From JBAVQS01 sp049694275 (GTDB taxonomy: Bacteria > Chloroflexota > Anaerolineae > UBA4142 > SHND01): a stretch of 33,589 bases of DNA. Position 1 is the stretch's first letter. Every line of letters begins with the position of its first letter. Below, one piece after another: positions 1-7,656 of the stretch. The stretch covers positions 1 to 33,589 of the forward strand of contig JBAVQS010000333.1 in NCBI GenBank assembly GCA_049694275.1, written 5' to 3'. Below the pieces are notes generated by a model that worked only from the letters and a program-made list of their open reading frames with translations, did not search any database and had not been told where the DNA came from. The position numbers and the translations under genes were made by a program.

Positions 1-79
1 ATTGTCTGGTTATCCAGAATTGTTCAATGGCCAGAGTCAGGCGCTCGTCGAGATTGTCCAGAATTGTTTCAAGCTCCAT
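1..79 (-). CDS. 5' end of probable type II restriction endonuclease (partial)
   Basis: A minus-strand frame starts with ATG at 79 and stays open to the window edge, giving 26 codons that begin MELETILDNLDERL and end FWITRQ. A strong Shine-Dalgarno (GAGGAG) lies seven bases before the ATG, and the ATG comes 11 bases after the stop codon of the methylase, so the two are almost certainly co-transcribed. The position directly behind a modification methylase suggests the cognate endonuclease. The pattern of an acidic amphipathic helix followed by FWxTR resembles my recollection of the N-termini of XhoI/PaeR7I-type endonucleases, but 26 residues cannot prove a family. It could also be a regulatory or unrelated protein. 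Confidence 0.6.
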   Translation of the reverse strand, partial: MELETILDNLDERLTLAIEQFWITRQ

Positions 80-90
80 CGCAATGCTCC

Positions 91-1797
91 TCAGGACGGA
101 ATGTAATCAATCTCGTACAAGCGTAATACCAGGGCGGTTGCCGCTCGCACGTCTCGCTCCCGGAACGCGCGACTCAATCCCTCGCCCAGTTGCTCGGAAA
201 TCCTTCCGGGGGCGGGGACATGGATCCGGCGCAAGTACTGAGCCTGCATGCGCAGATAGCCGCCGCGCATGCGCACCCCATAACATTCCACAAAAAACTT
301 GCCGACATCACTCATCAGGATTGCGCCCAGGATTTCAAGATTCCAGATGCCCGAGGTTATAAAGTACAGGTTGTGATGAGGATAAGTGACGCCCGTGTCG
401 AGGACGGGGAAAATAGTACTTTTGATGTCGGGAATATAGAGCTTGGGCCTGGCGCTCAAGCCCTCTTCCACCCGGTCAATGGTCCGAAACCACACCTCGG
501 GGTTTCTTTGCGCCACATTCCGCTTTTGTAGTTTGGGCTTGTGCTCGTCCAGGTACGCTTTTAATCTCGGGTATTGGGTCAGGTCGACCAGCCGCTCATT
601 CTGCCAAGGGTTAATCAGGTAGTGGTTAGACCACCTGAGATCACCTGTGCGAATGTCGTTTGTGAGAGCCAAAGGCAATAAACGCTCGCGCTCGACAATC
701 TCCTGATCTCGCGTGATAAAGACCGAATCCGCGCCGGTCGCTAACCCAATTCCCACCCGCGTTTCTGTTATGGGGTCTTGCAGCGGAGGATAGTCCTGCT
801 CTAGCCGTCTGAGCAGTAATCTACGCTCCACGGAAATGTTCAGCCAGGGCTCGTCGGCGCTGAACCAGGGCGGTGTGCGTCTTGCCGTGATCCCTTCCAT
901 TCCGACTGAATCAATGTCATCGGTCTCTATGCTATGCAGGAGGCCCGTCAGGGCGGTCGGTTCAATGGATTGCCCGTTCACCTTGATGTTCCCGAGAATG
1001 ACCTGTGCTTGGGGCTGTCGGCTGATCACCGTTATGGCGGGATAGGCGTCGACCTGGCTTTCAAACGCCTCGGCATGGTGCATTTCGATGATTGCCTTGA
1101 CGTTGAAATTGGAGGTGATGAGATTTCGCAGCGCGCTGCCGTACTGGTTAAACATCCAGCGATCTGCACAAATAAAGCCGAGTACGCCTCCGGGCTTGAG
1201 CTGACAAAGCGCGGCTTCGTAAAAAGCGATATAGATGTCCGCACGCCCTTTCATCGTGCGATACATCGACCGGTAGAGGGTATTCTCCCGGGTGGGAATA
1301 TCTTCCAGGCGAATATAGGGTGGGTTGCCGATCACAAAATCTGCCTGTAACTCGGAGGGGGGAAGAAGAGCCTGGTTGTCGCGACCATTGTTGGCAAGGA
1401 GCCACTTTTCGGACTCGAGCAAATAGTTACCGACCGTGATCCACTGATGCGCAAGGGATTGGGACAAATCTTTTGGGACGCCGAGTCGGATTAGTGTATC
1501 GGCGGTTTTACTTACTGCGATTGCGGCAGAACGCGGGTCGGATTCGTAGGCCAGCAGCGCGGGCAAACAATCTTGCAGGGGACGACCTTGCCGTTGACAG
1601 GAAGCGACGAGCCGCGCCGCCATTTGGGTGAAGAAAGCGCCTTCGCCTACCGCCGGTTCAACTGCGAGAGCATCTACCAGGTTGCGATCAGGTGTATAGC
1701 CGGCCAGATCGAGGATGAGCTCAACGACCCAGGGACGGGTATAGACCGCGCCGTGAGCCGGGGATTGCTCTACTATATTACTTGCGTGTTTGTCCAA
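91..1797 (-). CDS. N6-adenine DNA methyltransferase of a type II restriction-modification system (Eco57I/PaeR7I-like)
   Basis: This 568-residue protein carries the two hallmark motifs of amino-methyltransferases in the gamma-like order. The SAM-binding motif I is at residues 47-55 (EPAVGEGAF) and the catalytic NPPY motif IV at 158-161, followed by a long C-terminal half that would serve target recognition. It would methylate adenine within a specific site and protect DNA from the partner enzyme. The start is TTG at 1797: an in-frame TGA lies four codons upstream and a GAGG lies about ten bases before it, so no longer ATG or GTG start exists. A minus-strand promoter precedes it closely. The stop is followed 11 bases later by a probable endonuclease gene. 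The stretch reads as less GC-rich than the neighbouring arabinose genes, consistent with acquisition by transfer, though composition was not computed. Confidence 0.88.
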   Translation of the reverse strand: MDKHASNIVEQSPAHGAVYTRPWVVELILDLAGYTPDRNLVDALAVEPAVGEGAFFTQMAARLVASCQRQGRPLQDCLPALLAYESDPRSAAIAVSKTADTLIRLGVPKDLSQSLAHQWITVGNYLLESEKWLLANNGRDNQALLPPSELQADFVIGNPPYIRLEDIPTRENTLYRSMYRTMKGRADIYIAFYEAALCQLKPGGVLGFICADRWMFNQYGSALRNLITSNFNVKAIIEMHHAEAFESQVDAYPAITVISRQPQAQVILGNIKVNGQSIEPTALTGLLHSIETDDIDSVGMEGITARRTPPWFSADEPWLNISVERRLLLRRLEQDYPPLQDPITETRVGIGLATGADSVFITRDQEIVERERLLPLALTNDIRTGDLRWSNHYLINPWQNERLVDLTQYPRLKAYLDEHKPKLQKRNVAQRNPEVWFRTIDRVEEGLSARPKLYIPDIKSTIFPVLDTGVTYPHHNLYFITSGIWNLEILGAILMSDVGKFFVECYGVRMRGGYLRMQAQYLRRIHVPAPGRISEQLGEGLSRAFRERDVRAATALVLRLYEIDYIPS

Positions 1798-1819
1798 TCG
1801 GATTGAGCCTCAGTCACGC

Positions 1820-1847
1820 ATTATACCCTGCGAGGGAGATTGTGCAA
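1820..1847 (-). promoter_or_regulatory. Promoter of the restriction-modification operon
   Basis: On the minus strand a TTGCAC (1842-1847) is followed after 16 bases by a perfect TATAAT (1820-1825). Transcription would start near 1813, about 16 bases before the TTG start codon of the methylase, so the leader is very short. Confidence 0.65.
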
Positions 1848-1860
1848 AGGGAGGGGAAAC

Positions 1861-1886
1861 AAGCTCACCGGGGATTGGGTGAGCTT
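1861..1886 (+). terminator. Hairpin between the divergent methylase and arabinose units
   Basis: Perfect 9-base arms AAGCTCACC (1861-1869) and GGTGAGCTT (1878-1886) enclose an 8-base loop, and a T-rich stretch follows on the plus strand. No gene upstream on this strand needs termination, so it may insulate the arabinose promoter or be the remnant of a lost gene. It could also be an operator-like element. Confidence 0.4.
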
Positions 1887-1920
1887 TCATTTATTGGCCG
1901 GATAGACCCAACCCGGTTTT

Positions 1921-1949
1921 TTGACCGTGACAGGGGCTCATGCTATGAT
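1921..1949 (+). promoter_or_regulatory. Promoter of the two-component/binding-protein operon
   Basis: TTGACC (1921-1926), a 17-base spacer and TATGAT (1944-1949) form a good sigma-70 promoter. Transcription would start near 1956, leaving a leader of about 80 bases before the GTG start at 2035. Confidence 0.65.
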
Positions 1950-2034
1950 GACCGTATCAGGTGGATGTGAGGAGTGGAAGACAGGGAAAATGACCCCGGC
2001 TCACTCCTGGCTTTATTGCCTGAGGAGGTTGTGC

Positions 2035-3666
2035 GTGTCTTTCAAGGTCTTGTTCGTCGAAGACGAAATTGTGACGCGTGAGGGCATTCGCGACAATGTG
2101 GACTGGAAGGGCAACGGCTTTGATTTCGTCGGCGAGGCGCCCGACGGCGAAATGGCGCTCCCCCTCCTTGAAACAACCCACCCCGATGTTCTGATCACGG
2201 ACATCAAGATGCCTTTTATGGACGGCCTGCAGTTGTCGCGCATTGTGCGCGAGCGTATGCCGTGGGTCAAGATTATTATCCTCAGCGGGCATGATGAGTT
2301 CGAGTACGCGCAGGAAGCCATCAAGCTCGGAGTCACCGAGTACCTCCTGAAACCGGTTACCGCGCAGAATTTGCACAATGCGCTGCAGCGGGTCGCCGCG
2401 CAGTTGGCGCGGGAGCAAAGGGAAAAGGAGAATGTGCGCAAGTTGCAGGAGCAGCTTGACGAGAACCGGGCCATTCTCAAGGAAAAGCTTTTGCTCAAGC
2501 TCATCATGGGCGGCCTCTCGCCGGCAGAAGCCATCGATCAGGGAGGGCAACTCGGCCTCGATCTCCTGGCGCGCTACTATCTCGTCGTGGTCATCCGGAT
2601 TCAGCTTGGAAATGCGCCCCGGCAGTTTGACTATCAGGAATACCTGCGCGTTCAACATATCGTATCGGGCGCAGTGGAAAAGAACCCGGATGTGTTCCTG
2701 CTCCAAAAGGACCTGGAGGAGCTGGTCTTGCTGCTCAAGGGCAACACGCCCGAATATCTGTTTGAGGAGCGTGATTTTTCCCTGGACCTGATCAAACGGC
2801 AGGTGCGTGAGACCCGGTGCCGGGTGACGATCGGGGTGGGTATGCTCAAGGAGCGGCTTTCCGATGTCTACCCGTCCTTTCTGGAGGCGCTGGTCTCGAT
2901 CCAGGGCGAGGCCGATGAAGATGCGGCGGGTCCGATGAGCGATGGTGATCGGGCAGGGCTGCTGAAGGTGGACAAGGCCGCCGTGGAAAATTACCTCCGG
3001 CGCGGGACGCGGGAAGAGTTTGAAGAGTTTTTTGACCACACGATTCGCCCGATTGCCGAAACGGCCTGTCGGTCGCCGCTCATCAAGAACTATATCTTTA
3101 TCGACATTGTGCTGGCCGCCACCCAGTTCGTCAACGGGCTGGGGGGCAACGTCGACCAGTTGATCCCCAACCTCAATTCAATCGGCGCGACGCTGGTGAA
3201 CATTCGGACCGTTGAACAGGTTCACGCCCAGGCGCAGGATATTCTGCAGGGCGCGCTGGCGTTTCGCGATAGCCAGACGAGTAATCAGTATGCAGGCATG
3301 ATCCGGCAGGCGCGGGAATATATCGACGCGCGCTATGCCGACCCGGACCTGGCGCTCAACCAGGTCGCCGCACAGGTGAGCCTCAGTCCCTCCCACTTTA
3401 GCGCGGTCTTTAGCCAGGAGACCGGGCAGACCTTTAAGGAATACCTGACCGAGGTGCGCTTGAATAAAGCGCAAGAGCTGCTGCGAACGACAGCCCTGCG
3501 CTCCTCCGAGATCTCGTTTCAAGTCGGGTATAGCGATCCACACTATTTCAGTTATGTTTTCCGCAAGAATACGGGGCTGACCCCCAAGGAATTTCGCGCC
3601 CAGGGCCAGCGTGATGAGCGGCCGTTTGGAGTAATGCAGCATGGCTCAAGAAACGTCCCCGGGTGA
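2035..3666 (+). CDS. AraC-family two-component response regulator (YesN/AraT-like)
   Basis: This 543-residue cytoplasmic regulator has an N-terminal receiver, a long middle segment and a C-terminal AraC-type DNA-binding domain. The receiver has the acidic pocket at E9-D10, the phospho-acceptor D56 in ITDIKMP, and the conserved lysine K106 in YLLKP. The final hundred residues carry both helix-turn-helix units, including AAQVSLSPSHFS and FQVGYSDPHYFS. The GTG at 2035 is chosen because it sits six bases after a perfect GAGGAGG and starts right at the receiver fold; the frame is open further upstream, but that would add unrelated residues. The 3' end overlaps the kinase gene by 26 bases. From context it should activate the arabinose transport and catabolic genes when phosphorylated by the neighbouring kinase. 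Confidence 0.93.
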   Translation: MSFKVLFVEDEIVTREGIRDNVDWKGNGFDFVGEAPDGEMALPLLETTHPDVLITDIKMPFMDGLQLSRIVRERMPWVKIIILSGHDEFEYAQEAIKLGVTEYLLKPVTAQNLHNALQRVAAQLAREQREKENVRKLQEQLDENRAILKEKLLLKLIMGGLSPAEAIDQGGQLGLDLLARYYLVVVIRIQLGNAPRQFDYQEYLRVQHIVSGAVEKNPDVFLLQKDLEELVLLLKGNTPEYLFEERDFSLDLIKRQVRETRCRVTIGVGMLKERLSDVYPSFLEALVSIQGEADEDAAGPMSDGDRAGLLKVDKAAVENYLRRGTREEFEEFFDHTIRPIAETACRSPLIKNYIFIDIVLAATQFVNGLGGNVDQLIPNLNSIGATLVNIRTVEQVHAQAQDILQGALAFRDSQTSNQYAGMIRQAREYIDARYADPDLALNQVAAQVSLSPSHFSAVFSQETGQTFKEYLTEVRLNKAQELLRTTALRSSEISFQVGYSDPHYFSYVFRKNTGLTPKEFRAQGQRDERPFGVMQHGSRNVPG

Positions 3667-5218
3667 TTATCGGAATCTGCCAGGACAACTTGGCAGGCAG
3701 ATCGGCGCCGCGCGCAGTCGCGCCGTCCATCGATTTGACGATTTCTTTGCGCGCGTCAATCTCTCGATCCGCGCAAAGATCCTCATCGCCTTTGGCATTA
3801 TCATTTTGTTGATGGGGCTCATCAACGCGGCGCTCTTTGTGCAGATGAGCAGTTATACGCGCCAGTATGATGCGATTATCTACAATATCACCACGGCAAA
3901 CAGCATCAACGGGTATATCAAGCCGGCGATTGACACGGAGATGTGGAACATTGTGGCCGGCAAGACCGAGTTCACGAGCGGGAAACAGTACGAGATCATC
4001 GACGGCGTCAACACGCAGGTCCAGTCGATGATGGCGAACACCGATTCCACCGAAGCTAAAAAGCGGCTCGAAATCATCCAGCGGACGCTCAAGACGCTGA
4101 CCCACTATGTCGACGTCATGGGGGCGCAGATCGCGCACAAGAGCAAGGTCGCGGATAACGAAAAGGTGCTCGAAGACATCCGCTCGGTTTCGTCCGTCGT
4201 CCAGGATGTGGTCCAGAGCTATTCCCTGTTCGAAGTGACCCGCGCCGAGACGCAATACCGGGAGATGCAGGCGAACTTTACTCGCTGGCAGTTTTTCTTT
4301 TTTGCGCTGACCCTGAGCGCGGTTGCGTTCGCGTTTGGCGCGGCCTGGGCGATCTCGCGCAGTATTTACATTCCGATCAAAAAGCTCCACGACGTCACGA
4401 CGACGATTACCAAGAACGACCTGCAAGCGCTCATGACCCGGGACAATATGGACGAAATCACCGAATTGGGCATGAGTTTCAACATTATGATTGGTCGCAT
4501 CCGGGATTTGCTAGACGCCAAGGTCAAGGAGCAAGAAAACCTCAAAAAGGCCGAACTGCGCGCGCTCCAGGCCCAAATCAATCCGCATTTTCTCTATAAC
4601 ACTCTCGACACGATTATCTGGATGGCCGAAGCGAACAAAACTGCCGAGGTTGTCGAAATCGTCGGCGCGCTTTCCAGCTTTTTCCGGCTCTCGTTGAGCA
4701 AGGGCCGCGATTGGATTACGATTGGCGAGGAGATTGAGCGAACGCGCAGTTATCTGACGATTCAAAAGATGCGCTACCGGGACATTATGAATTTCAGAAT
4801 TGAAATGGCGCCGGCCGTGCAAGGGAATACCCTCCTGAAACTGATTCTGCAACCCCTGGTCGAAAATGCGCTTTATCACGGCATCAAGAACAAGCGCCAG
4901 GGGGGCACGATTACGGTGCGCGCCCAGCGCAAGAACGAGGGTGAGGTTTTGCTGGAGGTCGCCGATGATGGCATCGGGTTCACGCCCGAAAAGCTGGCGC
5001 AGATCCAGGCGCAGATCAACGACGACTCGGATGAAATCCGGTGGGAGCGCGGGTTTGGGATTGATAACGTCAACAAGCGCATCAAGCTGTATTATGGAAA
5101 GCCGTATGGGCTGTCGATCAGGAGCGAATATAACATCGGAACCTGCGTGTCTGTCGTCATTCCTGCCCAGGAGGGGGATACCTTCCTGGAGGGTGCGCAC
5201 AAGGAGCGTGTGCTATGA
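3641..5218 (+). CDS. Membrane sensor histidine kinase (YesM/AraS-like)
   Basis: This 525-residue protein has a first membrane helix at about 45-67, an external domain of about 140 residues, and a second membrane helix at about 217-238. A HAMP linker, a His-kinase dimerisation segment and a HATPase domain follow. The phospho-acceptor is H316 in the family signature NPHFLYNTLDT. The N-box is LVENALYHGI (N409) and the G-box DDGIGF (442-447). This is the YesM/LytS-type kinase class, normally paired with AraC-type regulators, which matches the gene upstream. The external domain is small, mostly helical and lacks an obvious sugar-binding fold, so it probably reads out a separate binding protein. 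The gene encoding such a protein starts inside its own stop codon (ATGA overlap at 5215-5218). Confidence 0.93.
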   Translation: MAQETSPGDYRNLPGQLGRQIGAARSRAVHRFDDFFARVNLSIRAKILIAFGIIILLMGLINAALFVQMSSYTRQYDAIIYNITTANSINGYIKPAIDTEMWNIVAGKTEFTSGKQYEIIDGVNTQVQSMMANTDSTEAKKRLEIIQRTLKTLTHYVDVMGAQIAHKSKVADNEKVLEDIRSVSSVVQDVVQSYSLFEVTRAETQYREMQANFTRWQFFFFALTLSAVAFAFGAAWAISRSIYIPIKKLHDVTTTITKNDLQALMTRDNMDEITELGMSFNIMIGRIRDLLDAKVKEQENLKKAELRALQAQINPHFLYNTLDTIIWMAEANKTAEVVEIVGALSSFFRLSLSKGRDWITIGEEIERTRSYLTIQKMRYRDIMNFRIEMAPAVQGNTLLKLILQPLVENALYHGIKNKRQGGTITVRAQRKNEGEVLLEVADDGIGFTPEKLAQIQAQINDDSDEIRWERGFGIDNVNKRIKLYYGKPYGLSIRSEYNIGTCVSVVIPAQEGDTFLEGAHKERVL

Positions 5219-6219
5219 GCGTACGGGTCCTCTTCCGCGTCATGGTGTGGATAGCTCTCGCGATGGTGATCGGCTGTAGCCAGCAACCCATCGCATCCCT
5301 CGGACCGCAGGCGACTGAGACGCCGAGCGTCAAGGCCAGGAAAAACTATCAGGATATTGTGGTCGGGTATTCGCAGATTGGCGCAGAGAGTGAGTGGCGC
5401 ACGGCCAACACGAACTCGATCAAGCAAACAGCCCAGCAATTGGGTGTCACGCTCGAGTTCGCGGATGCCCAGCAAAAGCAGGATAACCAGATTACGGCCA
5501 TTCGGACGTTTATCGCCGAAAAGGTTGACGTCATTGGGGTCCCGCCGGTGGTTGAAACGGGCTGGGAAACGGTTTTTCAGGAAGCGAAAGATGCGGGTAT
5601 TCCGATTATCCTCGTGGACCGGCGCGCCGCCGTGCCCGAAAACCTGTATGCCACTTATCTCGGTTCTGATTTTGTGGAAGAGGGGCGCAAAGCGGGCCGG
5701 GAGATGGTCCGGCTTTTGAACGGCAAGGGGAATGTGGTCGAATTGGTCGGTACGGTCGGCTCGGCCCCTGCCAATGACCGCGCCAAGGGGTTTCGCGAAA
5801 TCCTCCAGAATTACCCGGATATCAAGATTATCGCTTCCGAGAGTGGTGATTTTACGCGGGCCAAGGGCAAGGAGGTCATGGAGGCTTTTTTGCAGGCTCG
5901 CGGTCCACGCATCGACGCGCTCTTTGCCCATAATGACGACATGGGGCTGGGCGCGATTCAAGCAATCGAAGAATATGGGCTCAGGCCGGGCGTGGACATC
6001 AAAATCGTTTCGATTGACGCCGCGCGCGGCGCGTTTGAAGCGATGATGGCGGGCAAGCTGAACGTGACGGTCGAGTGCAACCCACTGCTCGGGCCGCAGT
6101 TCTTTGCCATGGCCTTGCAAGTCGTCAACGGCGATTCCGTTCCCAAGTGGGTCCCCTCGCAGGAAGGCGTCTTTTATCCGGAAAACGCCAGGGAAATTCT
6201 CCCGACGCGCGGGTATTAA
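5215..6219 (+). CDS. Sugar-binding lipoprotein of the YtfQ/RbsB type, probable sensor partner of the kinase
   Basis: A 334-residue periplasmic-binding-protein type I fold with a lipoprotein signal (lipobox ending at C21). Motifs shared with the galactofuranose/arabinose binder YtfQ include GAESEWRTANT, DAQQKQDNQ, VVETGWE, SGDFTRAKGKEVMEAF and HNDDM. It overlaps the kinase gene by four bases and is separated by about 300 bases from the second binding protein and the transporter. It is therefore best read as the AraP-like sensory component that presents bound sugar to the kinase. Side-by-side reading shows well over half of its mature residues identical to the protein at 6516-7514. Differences cluster near ligand-contact loops, for example VDRR versus VDRS and VGSAPANDRAKGF versus TGSGAAVGRAKGF. 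A role as an alternative transport binder is not excluded. Confidence 0.9.
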   Translation: MSVRVLFRVMVWIALAMVIGCSQQPIASLGPQATETPSVKARKNYQDIVVGYSQIGAESEWRTANTNSIKQTAQQLGVTLEFADAQQKQDNQITAIRTFIAEKVDVIGVPPVVETGWETVFQEAKDAGIPIILVDRRAAVPENLYATYLGSDFVEEGRKAGREMVRLLNGKGNVVELVGTVGSAPANDRAKGFREILQNYPDIKIIASESGDFTRAKGKEVMEAFLQARGPRIDALFAHNDDMGLGAIQAIEEYGLRPGVDIKIVSIDAARGAFEAMMAGKLNVTVECNPLLGPQFFAMALQVVNGDSVPKWVPSQEGVFYPENAREILPTRGY

Positions 6220-6223
6220 AGCA

Positions 6224-6252
6224 GTAGAGGCAGGTTTCAAACCTGCCCCTAC
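6224..6252. repeat. 29-base near-perfect palindrome
   Basis: Two 14-base arms (6224-6237 and 6239-6252) flank a single central base, with one mismatch. The core is GGCAGGTTT/AAACCTGCC. It begins four bases after the stop codon of the first binding protein and has no T-run, so it is a poor intrinsic terminator. Similar GTAGGGGCAGGTTT-type palindromes are common as dispersed repeats in Chloroflexota and cyanobacteria as far as I recall, so a REP-like element is the favoured reading. Confidence 0.65.
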
Positions 6253-6399
6253 GGTTGCGTCGCCCATTCCCTGTGCTGCCGCGAAAGATAACGCACCTCC
6301 ACCGAAAGAAATCCCACTTGCCCGGCCGCGCTGTTTGTTCGGCGGATAGCAGAGAATAAATTCCAACCGATTCCCGTAGAGAATTCATGGACATTCCTC

Positions 6400-6440
6400 C
6401 GATAAAGGTGTACTGTTGCAAATAGAATGCTGCATTTCTT
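6400..6440 (+). promoter_or_regulatory. Possible activator-dependent promoter of the transporter operon
   Basis: A TAGAAT (6423-6428) suitable as a -10 box has no recognisable -35 hexamer at the right distance. A small palindrome AATGC-T-GCATT (6426-6436) overlaps it. The missing -35 fits a promoter that needs the AraC-type regulator encoded upstream, but no binding site for this regulator is known, so this is weak. Confidence 0.25.
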
Positions 6441-6515
6441 CCCGGGCGAAATGTAGATCGGTCCATAAACCCCGCGCTGTTTATCGGCGCACCATCGAGA
6501 AGGAGGAGAGTCACG

Positions 6516-7514
6516 ATGAAGTCCTCGAAAATTCTGCTTTTGATGGCCCTGTTGGCCTTGATCGTCCTTGTGATCGGCTGTGGTCAGACAACCCCAGCGC
6601 CTCAGCCCACTGCTGCTGCTCAACAACCCGTTGCCTCTGCCAAGACGTACAAAGACCTGTCTTTGTGTTTCCCGCAGCTCGGCGCCGAAAGTGACTGGCG
6701 CACTGCGAATACTGCTTCGATGAAAGAAACCGCAACGACTTTGGGCGTCAAGCAATTCATTTTCTCGGATGCCCAGCAAAAGCAGGAAAACCAGATCTCG
6801 GCTATTCGTTCCTGCATCCAGCAGGCTGTGAATGTCATCGCGCTGCCCCCCGTGGTTGAAACTGGCTGGGACGCCGTCCTGACCGAAGCCAAGAATGCCA
6901 ATATCCCGGTTATTATTGTGGATCGCTCCGTCACGGCGGACGCGTCTCTGTATGCCGCTCATATCGGCTCGGATATGGTGATTGAAGGGAATCGCGCCGC
7001 CGTCGAAATGAACAAGCTGCTGCCCAACGGCGGTTCCATTATTGAGCTGTCCGGCACCACCGGCTCGGGCGCGGCCGTCGGCCGTGCGAAGGGCTTCCGC
7101 GAAAAACTCAATGCCAACATCAAGATCATCGACTCCCAGACCGGCAACTTTACCCGCGCCGAAGGCAAACCCGTTATGGAGGCCTTCCTGAAGAAATACC
7201 AGGGGCAGATCCAGGGCGCGTTCATTCACAACGACGATATGGCGATCGGCGCCATCGAAGCCATCAAGGCTGCGGGGTTAAAACCCGGCGACCTCAAGAT
7301 CGTGTCCGTCGATGGCACGCGCGGTGGTTTCCAGGCGATGGTCGATGGCTGGGTTCAGGCGGACGTGGAATGCAACCCGCTGCTTGGCCCGCAGGTATTC
7401 GAAATGGCCTTGAAACTGATGAACGGCGAAAAAGTTGTCAAGGAAGCGCTCACCAATGAAAGCGTCTTTTACCCTGACAAGGCGGCCGAACTGCTGCCTA
7501 CCCGCAAGTATTAG
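6516..7514 (+). CDS. Sugar-binding lipoprotein of the ABC transporter (YtfQ-like)
   Basis: A 332-residue lipoprotein with lipobox cysteine C22, a short Pro/Ala/Gln linker and a type I periplasmic binding fold. It keeps the YtfQ family signatures GAESDWRTANT, DAQQKQENQ, VVETGWD, TGNFTRAEGKPVMEAF and HNDDM, and its C-terminus (LLPTRKY) mirrors the first binding protein (ILPTRGY). An AGGAGGAG ribosome-binding site lies six bases before the ATG. It delivers the sugar, probably L-arabinose in view of araA/B/D downstream, to the permease pair. The hairpin at 7563-7601 follows the gene, so it should be made in excess over the ATPase and permeases, as is usual for binding proteins. Substrate assignment rests on context; galactofuranose or another pentose is possible. 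Confidence 0.92.
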   Translation: MKSSKILLLMALLALIVLVIGCGQTTPAPQPTAAAQQPVASAKTYKDLSLCFPQLGAESDWRTANTASMKETATTLGVKQFIFSDAQQKQENQISAIRSCIQQAVNVIALPPVVETGWDAVLTEAKNANIPVIIVDRSVTADASLYAAHIGSDMVIEGNRAAVEMNKLLPNGGSIIELSGTTGSGAAVGRAKGFREKLNANIKIIDSQTGNFTRAEGKPVMEAFLKKYQGQIQGAFIHNDDMAIGAIEAIKAAGLKPGDLKIVSVDGTRGGFQAMVDGWVQADVECNPLLGPQVFEMALKLMNGEKVVKEALTNESVFYPDKAAELLPTRKY

Positions 7515-7562
7515 ATTGTCCTGGCCGCGAGGAGTTCTCGCCTGATCGTGCAAGCTTAAACC

Positions 7563-7601
7563 AAAGAGAAGCGGCGTTGACCCTAACGTCGCTTCTCTTT
7601 T
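7563..7601 (+). terminator. Intra-operon hairpin terminator/attenuator after the binding-protein gene
   Basis: An almost continuous 16-base stem runs from AAAGAGAAGCG at 7563 to its complement ending at 7600, with one G-T wobble and a six-base loop, and a short T-run follows. It lies between the binding protein (stop at 7514) and the ATPase (start at 7657), where partial read-through would set the ratio of binding protein to membrane components. Confidence 0.8.
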
Positions 7602-7656
7602 CAAAATCGAGGCCACCCCATTCCAACCACGGCTTGGCCAAAGGCAGGTTCCATCT

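Noticed and set aside
1957..3039. 360-codon minus-strand frame across the response regulator
   Set aside because: Opposite strand of a receiver plus AraC-type gene with all key residues; no initiation signal.
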